From contig NZ_JAGIQA010000003.1 of the NCBI RefSeq assembly GCF_017814975.1, positions 186,001 through 250,000 on the forward strand: a stretch of DNA of 64,000 bases, in the 5' to 3' direction. Positions within the stretch are counted from its first letter, which is position 1. Every line of letters starts with the position of its first letter. The position numbers and the translations under genes were made by a program. A model generated the notes under the pieces. That model searched no databases, was not told where the DNA came from, and was given only the letters and a program-made list of their open reading frames with translations. Positions 43,186 through 53,486 of the stretch are shown here, in pieces. The stretch is from Cupriavidus consociatus. GTDB lineage: Bacteria; Pseudomonadota; Gammaproteobacteria; Burkholderiales; Burkholderiaceae.

Positions 43186-44166
43186 ATGATCAAGCCCTTT
43201 CCCTTGCTCCGTGCGCTGGCGGCGATCGCATTGGCCGCGCTCTGCACACTGCCGGCCGCCGCGCAGGCACCCTCGCAGCCCGGCGCACCAGCCCCGCAGC
43301 GCCAGCTCAAAAAGGTCGGCGTAACGCTGGGCTCGCTCGGCAACCCGTACTTTGTCGCGCTGGCGCGCGGCGCCGAAGCCGCGGCCCGTCAGGTCAACCC
43401 CGAGGTCAAGGTCACCGTGCTGTCGGCGGACTATGACCTGAACAAGCAGTTCACCCATATCGACAGCTTTATCGTCGCCAAGGTCGACCTGATCCTGATC
43501 AACGCGGCGGACGCGCGCGCCATCGAGCCAGCGGTGCGCAAGGCGCGCAAGGCCGGCATCGTGGTGGTCGCCGTCGACGTGGCCGCCGCCGGCGCCGATG
43601 CCACGGTGCAGACCGACAACACCCAGGCGGGCGAGCTGGCGTGCGGCTTTATCGCCGAGCGGCTCAAGGGGCGCGGCAACGTGATCATCCAGAACGGGCC
43701 GCCGGTGTCGGCCGTGCTCGATCGCGTCAAGGGCTGCAAGGCCGTGCTGGCGCGGCACCCTGACATCCGCATCCTGTCCGACGACCAGGACGCCAAGGGC
43801 TCGCGCGAAGGCGGGCTGAACGTGATGCAGCTGTACCTGACGCGCTTTCCCAAGGTCGACGCGGTCTTCACCATCAACGACCCGCAGGCCGTGGGCGCAG
43901 ACCTGGCCGCGCGCCAGCTCAACCGCCGGGGCATCCTGATCGCTTCGGTCGACGGCGCGCCCGATATCGAAGCCGCGCTGAAGGCCGATACGCTGGTGCA
44001 GGCTTCGGCCAGCCAGGACCCGTGGGCAATCGCCCGTACCGCGGTGCAGTTGGGCGTCGGCATGATGAATGGCCAGCGTCCCGCCCCCCCGACCGTGCTG
44101 CTGCCGTCGACGCTGGTGACGCGCGCCAACGTCGGCCAGTACAAGGGCTGGGCCACGCCGCGATAA
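43186..44166 (+). CDS. frcB: Fructose-binding periplasmic protein FrcB
   Basis: A 326-residue periplasmic binding protein of the ribose/fructose class I fold. A signal peptide (LLRALAAIALAALCTLPAAAQA) is followed by the domain-1 signature KKVGVTLGSLGNPYFVALARGAEAAARQ. VDLILINAADARAIEPAVRKARKAGIVVVAVDVAA and VDAVFTINDPQAVGADLAARQL supply the ligand-cleft strands. It binds the sugar in the periplasm and passes it to FrcAC. Sugar identity comes from the kinase, pgi and zwf that follow. It begins 26 bases after frcC. Confidence 0.93.
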   Translation: MIKPFPLLRALAAIALAALCTLPAAAQAPSQPGAPAPQRQLKKVGVTLGSLGNPYFVALARGAEAAARQVNPEVKVTVLSADYDLNKQFTHIDSFIVAKVDLILINAADARAIEPAVRKARKAGIVVVAVDVAAAGADATVQTDNTQAGELACGFIAERLKGRGNVIIQNGPPVSAVLDRVKGCKAVLARHPDIRILSDDQDAKGSREGGLNVMQLYLTRFPKVDAVFTINDPQAVGADLAARQLNRRGILIASVDGAPDIEAALKADTLVQASASQDPWAIARTAVQLGVGMMNGQRPAPPTVLLPSTLVTRANVGQYKGWATPR

Positions 44167-44222
44167 GCGGCAGGCCCGCCACCTTTCCAACCCCTTAGCC
44201 GAACGTACCGTTACTTCACGAC

Positions 44223-45713
<1,491 letters not shown>

Positions 45714-45724
45714 GAGCCATCGAC

Positions 45725-47374
45725 ATGACCACCACCCTTCCCGCCTGGCAAGCGCTGCGCGCCCATGCCGAAACGATGCACCACGCCCATATGCGCGACT
45801 GGTTCGACGGCCCGCATGGCCTGGCGCGTGCCGACCGCTTCATCGCCGAGGCCTGCGGCCTGACGCTCGACTACGCCAAGAACCGGATCACCGGCGAGAC
45901 GCTGCAACTGCTGCTCGACCTGGCGGCACAGGCACGCGTGTGCGAGCGGCGCGATGCCATGTTTGCCGGCGAGCCGGTCAATACCACCGAGCGCCGCGCC
46001 GCGCTGCATGTCGCGCTGCGCGCTTACCCGGAGGACGGCTACCGCGCGCTTGGCGTGCCGGTTGGCGGTGACGTCGCCGCGGTGCTGGGCCAGATGGAAC
46101 GATTTGCCGATGCCGTGCGCAGCGGTGCGTGGACCGGCTTTGACGGCCGCGCGATCACCGACGTGGTCAACATCGGCATCGGCGGCTCTGACCTGGGGCC
46201 GCGCATGGTGTGCCGTGCGCTGGCGGGTGCCGACAGTGCCGACAACGCCGGGCCGCGCATGCATTTCGTCGCCAATGTCGACGGCAGCGACCTGGCGCGC
46301 ACGCTGGCGCCGCTGGACGCCGCCACCACGCTGGTGATCGTCTGCTCCAAGACCTTCACCACGCTGGAAACCATGGCCAACGCCGGCACCGCGCGCGACT
46401 GGTTCGTGCAGCAGGGTGCGTCGCGCGCGGACCTGGCGCGCCATTTCGTGGCGGTCTCGACCAACCGCGACGCGGTGGCCGCGTTCGGCATCGATCCCGC
46501 CAATATGTTCCCGTTCTGGGACTGGGTGGGGGGTCGCTTTTCGCTGTGGTCGGCGGTGGGCCTGTCGATCGCGGTGGCAGTGGGCTTCGCGCGCTTCCGC
46601 GAACTGCTCGACGGCGCGCGCGCGATGGACCTGCATTTCGCCAGCGCACCGGCAGCGCAGAACCTGCCGATGCTGCTGGGGCTGCTCGATGTCTGGTATC
46701 GCAGCTTCCTCGGCGCCGGCAGCCGCTGCGTGGCCCCCTACTGCGAACCGCTGGAACTGTTGCCCGCTTTCCTGCAGCAGCTGGAGATGGAAAGCAATGG
46801 CAAGTCGGTGCGGCTCGACGGCGGCAGCATCCAGGCAGGCTCGGCCCCGGTGGTGTGGGGCACGACCGGCACCAACGGCCAGCACGCCTATTTCCAGATG
46901 ATGCACCAGGGCTCGCAGCTGGTTCCGGTGGACTTCATTGCCACGCTGGAGCCGGTCAGCGACCTGCCCGGGCACCATACCAAGCTGCTGGCCAACTGCT
47001 TCGCCCAGGGCGAGGCGCTGCTGCGCGGCCGCACCGCGGAAGAAGTGCGGTCAGAAGGCGTCAGCGATGAAGCGCTGGTGCCGCACCTGGTATTCGAAGG
47101 CAACCGGCCCAGCAATACGTTGCTGCTGCGGCGGCTGGATCCGTGGCACCTTGGTGCGCTGCTCGCCTTGGCCGAGCACCGGACCTTCGTGCAGGGTGCG
47201 CTGTGGCAGATCAATTCATTCGACCAGTGGGGCGTGGAACTGGGCAAGAAGCTGGCCGCACCGATCCAGCGCGAGCTCGAAGGCACGGCGGCGGCGGCCC
47301 CGCACGATGCCTCCACCGCCGCACTGATCCGCCGCGCGCAGGCCGCCCAGGCCCCGCAAGGCACCGCGGCCTGA
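45725..47374 (+). CDS. pgi: Glucose-6-phosphate isomerase
   Basis: A 549-residue phosphoglucose isomerase that interconverts fructose 6-phosphate and glucose 6-phosphate, linking the fructokinase product to zwf. The two PROSITE-type blocks are clear: NIGIGGSDLGPRM (substrate phosphate) and FDQWGVELGKKLA at the C-terminus, with the glycine-rich GGRFSLWSAVGLSIAVAVGF region. The mid-protein NGKSVRLDGGSIQAGSAPVVWGTTGTNGQHAYFQ and the catalytic GHHTKLLANCFAQGEALL block are intact. I chose the ATG at 45725, 11 bases after zwf, with TAGGAG upstream. It is in one operon with the fructose genes. Confidence 0.96.
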   Translation: MTTTLPAWQALRAHAETMHHAHMRDWFDGPHGLARADRFIAEACGLTLDYAKNRITGETLQLLLDLAAQARVCERRDAMFAGEPVNTTERRAALHVALRAYPEDGYRALGVPVGGDVAAVLGQMERFADAVRSGAWTGFDGRAITDVVNIGIGGSDLGPRMVCRALAGADSADNAGPRMHFVANVDGSDLARTLAPLDAATTLVIVCSKTFTTLETMANAGTARDWFVQQGASRADLARHFVAVSTNRDAVAAFGIDPANMFPFWDWVGGRFSLWSAVGLSIAVAVGFARFRELLDGARAMDLHFASAPAAQNLPMLLGLLDVWYRSFLGAGSRCVAPYCEPLELLPAFLQQLEMESNGKSVRLDGGSIQAGSAPVVWGTTGTNGQHAYFQMMHQGSQLVPVDFIATLEPVSDLPGHHTKLLANCFAQGEALLRGRTAEEVRSEGVSDEALVPHLVFEGNRPSNTLLLRRLDPWHLGALLALAEHRTFVQGALWQINSFDQWGVELGKKLAAPIQRELEGTAAAAPHDASTAALIRRAQAAQAPQGTAA

Positions 47375-47395
47375 GCTTTTCGCCGGAGATACCCG

Positions 47396-48352
47396 ATGTC
47401 CACGCCTACCTCCCTGCCCCGCTATGTGGTCTTTGGCGAAGCGCTGACCGACATGGTGCGCCAGCCCGACGGCAGCTGGCTGGGCCTGCCTGGCGGCTCA
47501 TGCTGGAACGTAGCGCGCACCGGCGCGCGGCTGGGCATTGCCACCGCGTTCGCCGGCGCCGTCAGCCAGGACCTGTTCGGCGACGACCTCGCGCGCGCCA
47601 GCGCCACGGCCGGGCTCGATGCGCGTTTCCTGCAGCGCGTGCCGCGCTCGCCCTTCCTTGCCTTCGTCGCCTCGCGCCATCCGCCGCAGTATTTCTTTGT
47701 CGGCGACGACAGCGCCGACCTGCACTTCGATCCCGCCGCGCTGCCTGCCGGCTGGCGCCAGGCTGCGGAAGTGGTGCATTTCGGCTCGATCAGCCTGGTG
47801 CGCCAGCCGCTGGCCACACGGCTGTGCGAAGAGGCCACCCAGGCCGCTCAGGCCGGCAAGCGCATCGCCTTCGACCCCAATTTCCGCGAGCTGATGCGCA
47901 CGCAAGGGTACGCCGCGGTGCTGGCGCATATGCTGCGCCTGGCCAGCTACGTCAAGATTTCCGACGAAGACCTGGCAGGACTGTTTCCAAGCCTCGACAC
48001 CTCCACTGCACTCGCGCAGGTACGCGCCATGGCGCCCGACGCTACCGTGATGCTGACGCGCGGTGCCCAGGGCATGACGCTGTTCAAGGGCAGCGCCAGC
48101 ATCGAACAGCCCGCGCTGCGTGTGGAGGTCGCCGACACGGTCGGCTGCGGCGATGCCGCGATGGGTGGGTGGATGGCCGGTGTGTTGTCGGGCGCCGCGC
48201 ACGATCTGGCGGCGCAGGCGCGGCTTGCTGCGGCTGCCGCGGCGGTCGCCGCGACGCGGGCCGGGGCGTATCCGCCGTCGCGCGAGGAAGTCGAGGCGTT
48301 GCAGAGCGCTACGGCAGGAACGCCGGCGACAACAACCGCAGCCCGATCGTAA
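47396..48352 (+). CDS. frcK: PfkB-family fructokinase
   Basis: A 318-residue ribokinase/PfkB-fold kinase that should phosphorylate fructose to fructose 6-phosphate, feeding pgi. The N-terminal sugar-binding region YVVFGEALTDMVRQPDGSWLGLPGGSCWNVARTGARLG and the anion-hole/catalytic block VADTVGCGDAAMGGWMAGV are present. The block is DTVGCGD where most members have DTxGAGD, but the catalytic Asp is kept. It is the last gene of the operon, 21 bases after pgi. Its 3' end overlaps the convergent outer-membrane-protein gene by 44 bases. The name follows its position; biochemical sugar specificity is not shown. Confidence 0.9.
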   Translation: MSTPTSLPRYVVFGEALTDMVRQPDGSWLGLPGGSCWNVARTGARLGIATAFAGAVSQDLFGDDLARASATAGLDARFLQRVPRSPFLAFVASRHPPQYFFVGDDSADLHFDPAALPAGWRQAAEVVHFGSISLVRQPLATRLCEEATQAAQAGKRIAFDPNFRELMRTQGYAAVLAHMLRLASYVKISDEDLAGLFPSLDTSTALAQVRAMAPDATVMLTRGAQGMTLFKGSASIEQPALRVEVADTVGCGDAAMGGWMAGVLSGAAHDLAAQARLAAAAAAVAATRAGAYPPSREEVEALQSATAGTPATTTAARS

Positions 48353-49022
48353 AAAACCGCTCGCCGGTCCCGCCGCCGAACACATTGCCATAGGTGGTGT
48401 CGACCTGAACCCGGTCCCGCACGACCCAGAAGCGCAGACCCGCCTGGAACGATGGCTTGCCGCGATTTTCGCCGAAGGTCTCGGCCACGATGGCCACGCG
48501 TGGATGTACCTGGGTCTCGGTGCCGACACCCCATGTCATGCGCGTCTGTCCCGCTTCGGTATCGCGATTGGCGCCGAGGTTGAGGTGCGCGAGGAAGCGG
48601 TCTTCGGCAAACGAGAACGACACCGGCAGGTTGACATAGACGTTGCCAAACAGCTTGCGCTGTTCCGCGCTCGGATGATGGATCACGCCAGCGGTAAAGG
48701 CGACGCCGTAGCCGCCGGTTTCCAGCGGCCGCAGCAGCGTCTTGCCCTGGAACTGCACGTTGGTGAAATCCGTGCCGCCGTCCACGCGCTGCAGCGACCC
48801 GCCCAGTGTCAGTTCGAGATTTCCCGTCGGGTTGCAGCCCGGCAACGCCCAGAACTCATTGCCGCCGGACTGGACCTGCATCCACGATTCGAGCTGGCAC
48901 GACTTGGGATCGACGATGCGGGCATCATCGGTAATCAGCGGCCGCGCGGCGAGCGCAGGGCGGCAGGCGGCGGCCAGCAAGGCCACCGCGGCGAGACGGA
49001 CAAAGACTTGGGGCCATGCCAT
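48309..49022 (-). CDS. Outer-membrane-type protein of unknown function
   Basis: A 237-residue exported protein with a signal peptide (RLAAVALLAAACRPALA) and a mature part built of alternating short strands with many Gly, Thr and aromatic residues, as in a beta-barrel: NLELTLGGSLQRVDGG, FQGKTLLRPLETGGYGVAFTAGV, NVYVNLPVSFSFAEDRFLAHLNLGANRD, and GERFFTIGLRLLSPAFLP at the end. I do not recognise a specific family; it may be a small barrel like the phenol-pathway MetA group. I chose the ATG at 49022 (GGAGGG upstream). Its 3' end overlaps the fructokinase gene by 44 bases on the opposite strand. Confidence 0.72.
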   Translation of the reverse strand: MAWPQVFVRLAAVALLAAACRPALAARPLITDDARIVDPKSCQLESWMQVQSGGNEFWALPGCNPTGNLELTLGGSLQRVDGGTDFTNVQFQGKTLLRPLETGGYGVAFTAGVIHHPSAEQRKLFGNVYVNLPVSFSFAEDRFLAHLNLGANRDTEAGQTRMTWGVGTETQVHPRVAIVAETFGENRGKPSFQAGLRFWVVRDRVQVDTTYGNVFGGGTGERFFTIGLRLLSPAFLP

Positions 49023-49369
49023 GGCAACCCTCCTGGACACGCAGGGACACGGCCGACGACGATACACGACGGGCCGTGACACGATTTCGATGAACAGGAA
49101 AGGGACGCCGCCGGCTCGGCGACGGCGCGCGCGGGCTGCACGCGCTCACCGCGATTGACGCCAATGGAAACCACTGCAGGCGGCGTTGCCGCGCCTGCAG
49201 CCACAAGACTGCAGTTGCTCAGCGCCCCATGGCGGCCCGGGGCGATCCCCTTCCGCGAGAATGACTGGAACAACTGTCCACGGATAACTCCGTTTATCAG
49301 AAGGGGGCGCAGTGTAATGCCTGCGTTGGAAGCGGGTCAACCCATCTGCGCCATGGATTGCATGGCCGC
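49023..49369. other. Intergenic region, outer-membrane protein to Bug gene
   Basis: 347 bases between two minus-strand genes. It should contain the promoter of the outer-membrane-type gene. I see no gene, terminator or operator that stands out. Confidence 0.5.
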
Positions 49370-50341
49370 TCAGGAACCCGCCTTGTAGTTGGTTTCCTTG
49401 ACGATGCGGGCCCAGCGGGCCGTATCTTCGGCGATGGTGGTGGCGAACTGCTCCGGCGTGCTGCCGACCGCCTCGTAGTCGATCGCCGCCAGTTTCTCCT
49501 TGATCTCCGGCAGCGCGACGATGCGCGTCACCTCCTGGTTCAGCCGGTTGACGATCTCCTTGGGCGTCCCCGCCGGCGCCAGCAGGCCGGCCCACGAGTT
49601 GAACGCCATGCCGTCGAAGCCCGCCTCCTGCATGGTCGGCACCTGCGGCAGTGCCGGCGATCGTCTGGAGGCGAACACCGCCAGCGGACGCAGCTTGCCC
49701 GCCTTGATCATCGCCATCGAGTTGAACGGATCGATCGTCATGTCCACCTCGCCCGACACCACCGCCTGCATCTGCGGCCCGGTGCCCTTGTACGAGACGC
49801 TGACGACATCGGGGATGCCCGCGTTCGCCTTGAAGCTCGCGCCGATCAACTCGATCATGCTGCTGCCTGCCGACAGGCTCAGCGGCCGGGTCTTGGACTT
49901 GGCCAGCGCCACGAACTCCTGCACCGTCCTGGCCGGCACCGACGGGTGCACCACCATCACGAAGCCGATATTGCTGATCAGCGAGATCGGCGCAAAGCTC
50001 TTCAGCGGCTCGTATCCGGCCTTGTACAACAGCGGGCTGAGCGTCTGCGCGCCGGCCGTGTTGAGCAGCAGCGTGTAGCCGTCCGGCGCCGCGCGCGCAA
50101 CGATATCCGTGCCGATGATGCCGTTGGCGCCGGGCCGGTTCTCCACCACCACCGACTGCTTCAGCGCCTCGCCCAGCTTCTGCGAAATCAGCCGCGCCAC
50201 CACATCCGTGGCGCCACCGGGCGAAAACGGTACCACCATGCGGATCGGCTTGCTGGGATAGGTGTCGCTCCAGGCCAGCGTGGGCAGGGTGCCCAGCACG
50301 GCGGCGCACAGCAGCACGCGGCGGCGCAGCTTGACGGTCAT
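49370..50341 (-). CDS. Bug-family (TctC) solute receptor
   Basis: A 323-residue Bug receptor, with signal peptide (RRRVLLCAAVLGTLPTLAWS) and the hallmark YPSKPIRMVVPFSPGGATDVVARL, VVENRPGANGIIGTDIVARAAPDGYTLLLN, and SFAPISLISNIGFVMVVHPSVPA. Nothing in it defines the ligand. No TctAB subunit genes are near. The AT-rich stretch upstream (about 50390-50430) probably holds its promoter. It is divergent from the large di-haem cytochrome gene, so the two might share regulation, but the gap is 560 bases. Confidence 0.93.
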   Translation of the reverse strand: MTVKLRRRVLLCAAVLGTLPTLAWSDTYPSKPIRMVVPFSPGGATDVVARLISQKLGEALKQSVVVENRPGANGIIGTDIVARAAPDGYTLLLNTAGAQTLSPLLYKAGYEPLKSFAPISLISNIGFVMVVHPSVPARTVQEFVALAKSKTRPLSLSAGSSMIELIGASFKANAGIPDVVSVSYKGTGPQMQAVVSGEVDMTIDPFNSMAMIKAGKLRPLAVFASRRSPALPQVPTMQEAGFDGMAFNSWAGLLAPAGTPKEIVNRLNQEVTRIVALPEIKEKLAAIDYEAVGSTPEQFATTIAEDTARWARIVKETNYKAGS

Positions 50342-50901
50342 GAGGTTGTCTCCGGTTTGCGGGCTGTGCCGGCAAATCGCACGCCCTGCTGTTATTCACA
50401 ATAGTAAATCAGATTTTATTCCCATGAATTTCATCGTCAACTGAGGGTATGTACGGACGACGTTGACGGCCCCACAGCGGAAGCAAGCCACAGACAAAGC
50501 AAAAACCCGGCCATGCGTGCCTGATTCAAGCTGGGTGTCTCTTACCACTCCCAGTTTGAATCCGATCGAGCTGGCCATCGCAACGATCTCGCAGCGCCAG
50601 GCAACTCCCCGTCTAGCCTTTTGCGACAACGCTTTCCAGCGCAGGACCGTGCCGCGCCAGCGAACTGGCGAGCGCCATGACTGGCGATCAGGGCTATGTG
50701 CGGTACCGCACATAGCGCAATCCACGGGACACCCTGCGGCCCCTAGAAATTAATGGCGATGGATCCCGGCGGCCCCTTGTGAGGCTGCATGCCAATGGGG
50801 ACCGACAGCAATGCTGGCGAGAGGCGGCCAGTTGACGAAGGGAACCATGACAACGCCGCTCGAATTCATGGGGTGCAATTGCCTACGGTGAGGAGAGAGA
50901 T
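50342..50901. other. Divergent intergenic region with a strong palindrome
   Basis: 560 bases between the Bug and di-haem cytochrome genes. It holds an AT-rich block near 50395-50430, a CGCCAG/CTGGCG stem-loop at 50655-50670 and the 24-bp palindrome at 50693-50716. Short open frames here lack start signals and family matches. Confidence 0.6.
50693..50716. promoter_or_regulatory. Perfect 24-bp palindrome upstream of the di-haem cytochrome gene
   Basis: The arms GCTATGTGCGGT and ACCGCACATAGC form a perfect palindrome with no spacer, about 185 bases before the cytochrome start codon. A site this symmetric suits a homodimeric regulator, or a 10-bp stem with a GTAC loop if transcribed. No T-run follows. 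Confidence 0.6.
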
Positions 50902-52905
50902 ATGTTCAACAACGAAAACAGCAATGGCCCAGCCAGGCCAATGCTAATGGCTGCCATCCTGGCTGCCGCACTGAGCCTGACGTCGCGGACACCGCACGCC
51001 CAGGTGGTAGATCCATTGGCGGGTCTGCGTTCGCTCAAGACCGTTACGGTTCCGGGTCCCCCTGCCGAAGTCCTGGACGAGTTCGTCAAGGACAAGGCGG
51101 CCGCCATTCAGCTCGGCAAGGCGCTGTTCTGGGACATGAAGGTGGGCAGCGACAACAAGACCTCTTGCGCCAGCTGCCACTTCCATGCCGGTGTCGATAA
51201 CCGCATCACGAACCAGCTCTCTCCAGGCCTGCTGGGCGGCGATAAAACCTTCCAGCTGGGCGGGCCAAACTACACTTTCAAGCCGGAAGACTTCGGGTTC
51301 ACCAAGCATGTGGAGGTGAACCAGTCGCAGCCGCAACTCTCGAACGTCAATGAGGTTTCCGGCTCGCAGGGGGTATTCACGGCGAACTTCGTTGAATTCG
51401 GCACAGGCAGCACGGGCGATGTCTGCGCCAATGTTTCCGACGACATCTTCCACGGCGGTACGGGCTTCAACATCAACGGCATCAACACGCGCCAGGTGAC
51501 CGGGCGCAATACCCCTTCCGTCATCAATGCGGTATTCAATTTCCGCAACTTCTGGGACGGGCGCGCCAACAACATGTACAACGGCGGCGACCCGTTTGGC
51601 ATGCGCAATCCGGAAGCCCTGGTGTGGAAGAATGAGGGCGGCGTGGTGAAGCAAGCCAAGCTGGCCATTCCAGGCGCCTCCCTGGCGTCGCAAAGTGACG
51701 GCCCTCCCCTGAGTTCGGTCGAAATGAGTTGCAATGGACGGTCATTCATGAAGCTCGGCAAGAAGCTGCTTGGCCAGCGGCCGTTGTCCGGCCAGGTCAT
51801 CGCGGCTGACGACAGCGTACTTGGCCCGCTGGTGTTACTGCGCAGCAAGGATCAGGTACCGACCTACTCCGAGATGATCAAGAAGGCGTTCCGCTCCCAG
51901 TACTGGAACTCGCCGACGCTGTTGAAGATGTCGGCTGCGGATGAGGCGAAGTTCGCCTCGATGGATCTGTTGCCTCCGCGCCAGTTCAAGCGCAGTACCG
52001 GGAAATTCGAGGTAAGCCAGATGGAAGCCAACTTCGCGCTCTTCTTCGGCCTCGCCGTTCATCTTTACGAATCCACCCTGATTGCCAACGACACGCCGGT
52101 GGACCGCTACCTCGAGGGCCAGACCACAGCCCTGAATGAGCAGCAGTTGCGCGGCGCCAGAGTCTTCACCGGGGCCGGGCGTTGCGGCTTCTGTCACTCG
52201 GGTCCTGAATTCACTGCCGCCTCATTCTCCAGCGTGACCAGGCAGCGGCTCAGGCGGATGCCGATGGGGGATGGGCTGGAAGCTGTCTATGACAACGGCT
52301 TCTACAACATTGGCGTGCAACCGACCACAGAAGATCTCGGTGTAGGCGGCACAGATCCGTTCGGCAATCCGCTCTCTGAAACGCGGATGGCGCAGCAGGG
52401 CAAGACCCATTTGCTGGGCAACGGCTTCGATACCGCTAAGGAGACGGCAGTCGACCCAACCCAGCGTGTGGCTGTTGACGGTGCCTTCAAGGCACCAGGT
52501 CTGCGCAATCTGGAGTTTACCGGCCCATATTTCCATAATGGCGGCAAATCTACCCTGTTGCAGGTGGTCGACTTCTACAACCGCGGCGGGGATTTCGCGG
52601 ACGTGAACAGGGCTAATCTGGATCGTGGCATCGCACCGCTCGGCCTGACGGAGCAGCAAAAGTTAGACCTGGTGGCTTTCCTGCTTGCCCTGGGTGATGA
52701 CCGCGTGCGCTATCGCAAAGCGCCGTTCGACCACCCCTCGCTGTGCTTCCCCCAAGGGCATAAGGTCAACGGTACCGGAGGCTTGGAGCAAGACGGAACC
52801 ACCGGGAACGGCGTGGACAAAACGGAATGTATAGGCGCGGTCGGTGCGGGCGGCGCGAGTAGCGGCCTCAAGCCGTTCCTCAATCTCGATCCGTTCCAAC
52901 GCTAG
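50902..52905 (+). CDS. Large di-haem cytochrome c peroxidase/MauG-like protein
   Basis: A 667-residue periplasmic protein with a signal segment (LMAAILAAALSLTSRTPHA) and two haem motifs, CASCH near residue 93 and CGFCH near 432. The second haem region continues PGLRNLEFTGPYFHNGGKSTLLQVVDFYNRGGDF, the clear mark of the di-haem peroxidase/MauG superfamily. It is much longer than bacterial cytochrome c peroxidase (about 340), closer to the rubber-oxygenase (RoxA) and large MauG-like groups, with insertions between the haems. It probably oxidises an organic substrate or a protein rather than simply removing peroxide. A strong GAGGAGAGAG ribosome site precedes the ATG. It is a single gene. Confidence 0.87.
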   Translation: MFNNENSNGPARPMLMAAILAAALSLTSRTPHAQVVDPLAGLRSLKTVTVPGPPAEVLDEFVKDKAAAIQLGKALFWDMKVGSDNKTSCASCHFHAGVDNRITNQLSPGLLGGDKTFQLGGPNYTFKPEDFGFTKHVEVNQSQPQLSNVNEVSGSQGVFTANFVEFGTGSTGDVCANVSDDIFHGGTGFNINGINTRQVTGRNTPSVINAVFNFRNFWDGRANNMYNGGDPFGMRNPEALVWKNEGGVVKQAKLAIPGASLASQSDGPPLSSVEMSCNGRSFMKLGKKLLGQRPLSGQVIAADDSVLGPLVLLRSKDQVPTYSEMIKKAFRSQYWNSPTLLKMSAADEAKFASMDLLPPRQFKRSTGKFEVSQMEANFALFFGLAVHLYESTLIANDTPVDRYLEGQTTALNEQQLRGARVFTGAGRCGFCHSGPEFTAASFSSVTRQRLRRMPMGDGLEAVYDNGFYNIGVQPTTEDLGVGGTDPFGNPLSETRMAQQGKTHLLGNGFDTAKETAVDPTQRVAVDGAFKAPGLRNLEFTGPYFHNGGKSTLLQVVDFYNRGGDFADVNRANLDRGIAPLGLTEQQKLDLVAFLLALGDDRVRYRKAPFDHPSLCFPQGHKVNGTGGLEQDGTTGNGVDKTECIGAVGAGGASSGLKPFLNLDPFQR

Positions 52906-53486
52906 CGGCGAGCGCTGATGGCGGGGTCCATCCCGTGGGGTCGGGGCGGGACGGACTGCTGTCAGACGGACGCCGACGCGGCTATCAGTGCCGCCTGAGC
53001 GCGACAACAGCGGCAAGCAAGCCTTGACAATCCGGGCCGGACCATTGTCGACGCAGATTGTCGGGGCGGGATCTGCAATGCCGTGAAGCGGGCAACGCGG
53101 CGCCGACATTGTCACTGGAGATATATGTCGCCCCCGATTATCTGCCACGATTATTCATTCTACAGGGAAGACTGCCGGAATCGCCCGCCGCGTTCACTTG
53201 CGATTACCGTCTCCTATCAACAAGAGCCCGCTCCCGATATTATCGGCCGACAAAATATTTCCGGACGATGCCTATATACACCATTTCGCAATCCAATAGC
53301 ATCACAGCGCCGGAATAATCAAACGGATTGATTTTTCATTTACTTTCCGGATAGCATGCCGGGCGCGCCGCGGCAGCCGCTTCGATGCTACCGCGCTCAC
53401 GCATTGCCCCTCCCGGCGGCAAATGCCGGCCGGCCCGGAAGAAAGACAAAGGTGGAAACATCCACCCGCACAAACAGGAGACGTTA
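52906..53486. other. Intergenic region upstream of the NCS2 permease
   Basis: 581 bases with no supported gene. The part from about 53120 to 53345 is AT-richer and probably holds the promoter of the permease. I see no purine riboswitch-like fold or strong operator. Confidence 0.5.

Noticed and set aside
49155-49388. Possible small gene between the outer-membrane-type and Bug genes.
   Set aside because: No ribosome site, overlaps the Bug gene end and has no family sequence.
50463-50753. Possible small gene of 96 codons in the cytochrome upstream region.
   Set aside because: No ribosome site, no recognisable sequence, and it contains the 24-bp palindrome; more likely regulatory DNA.
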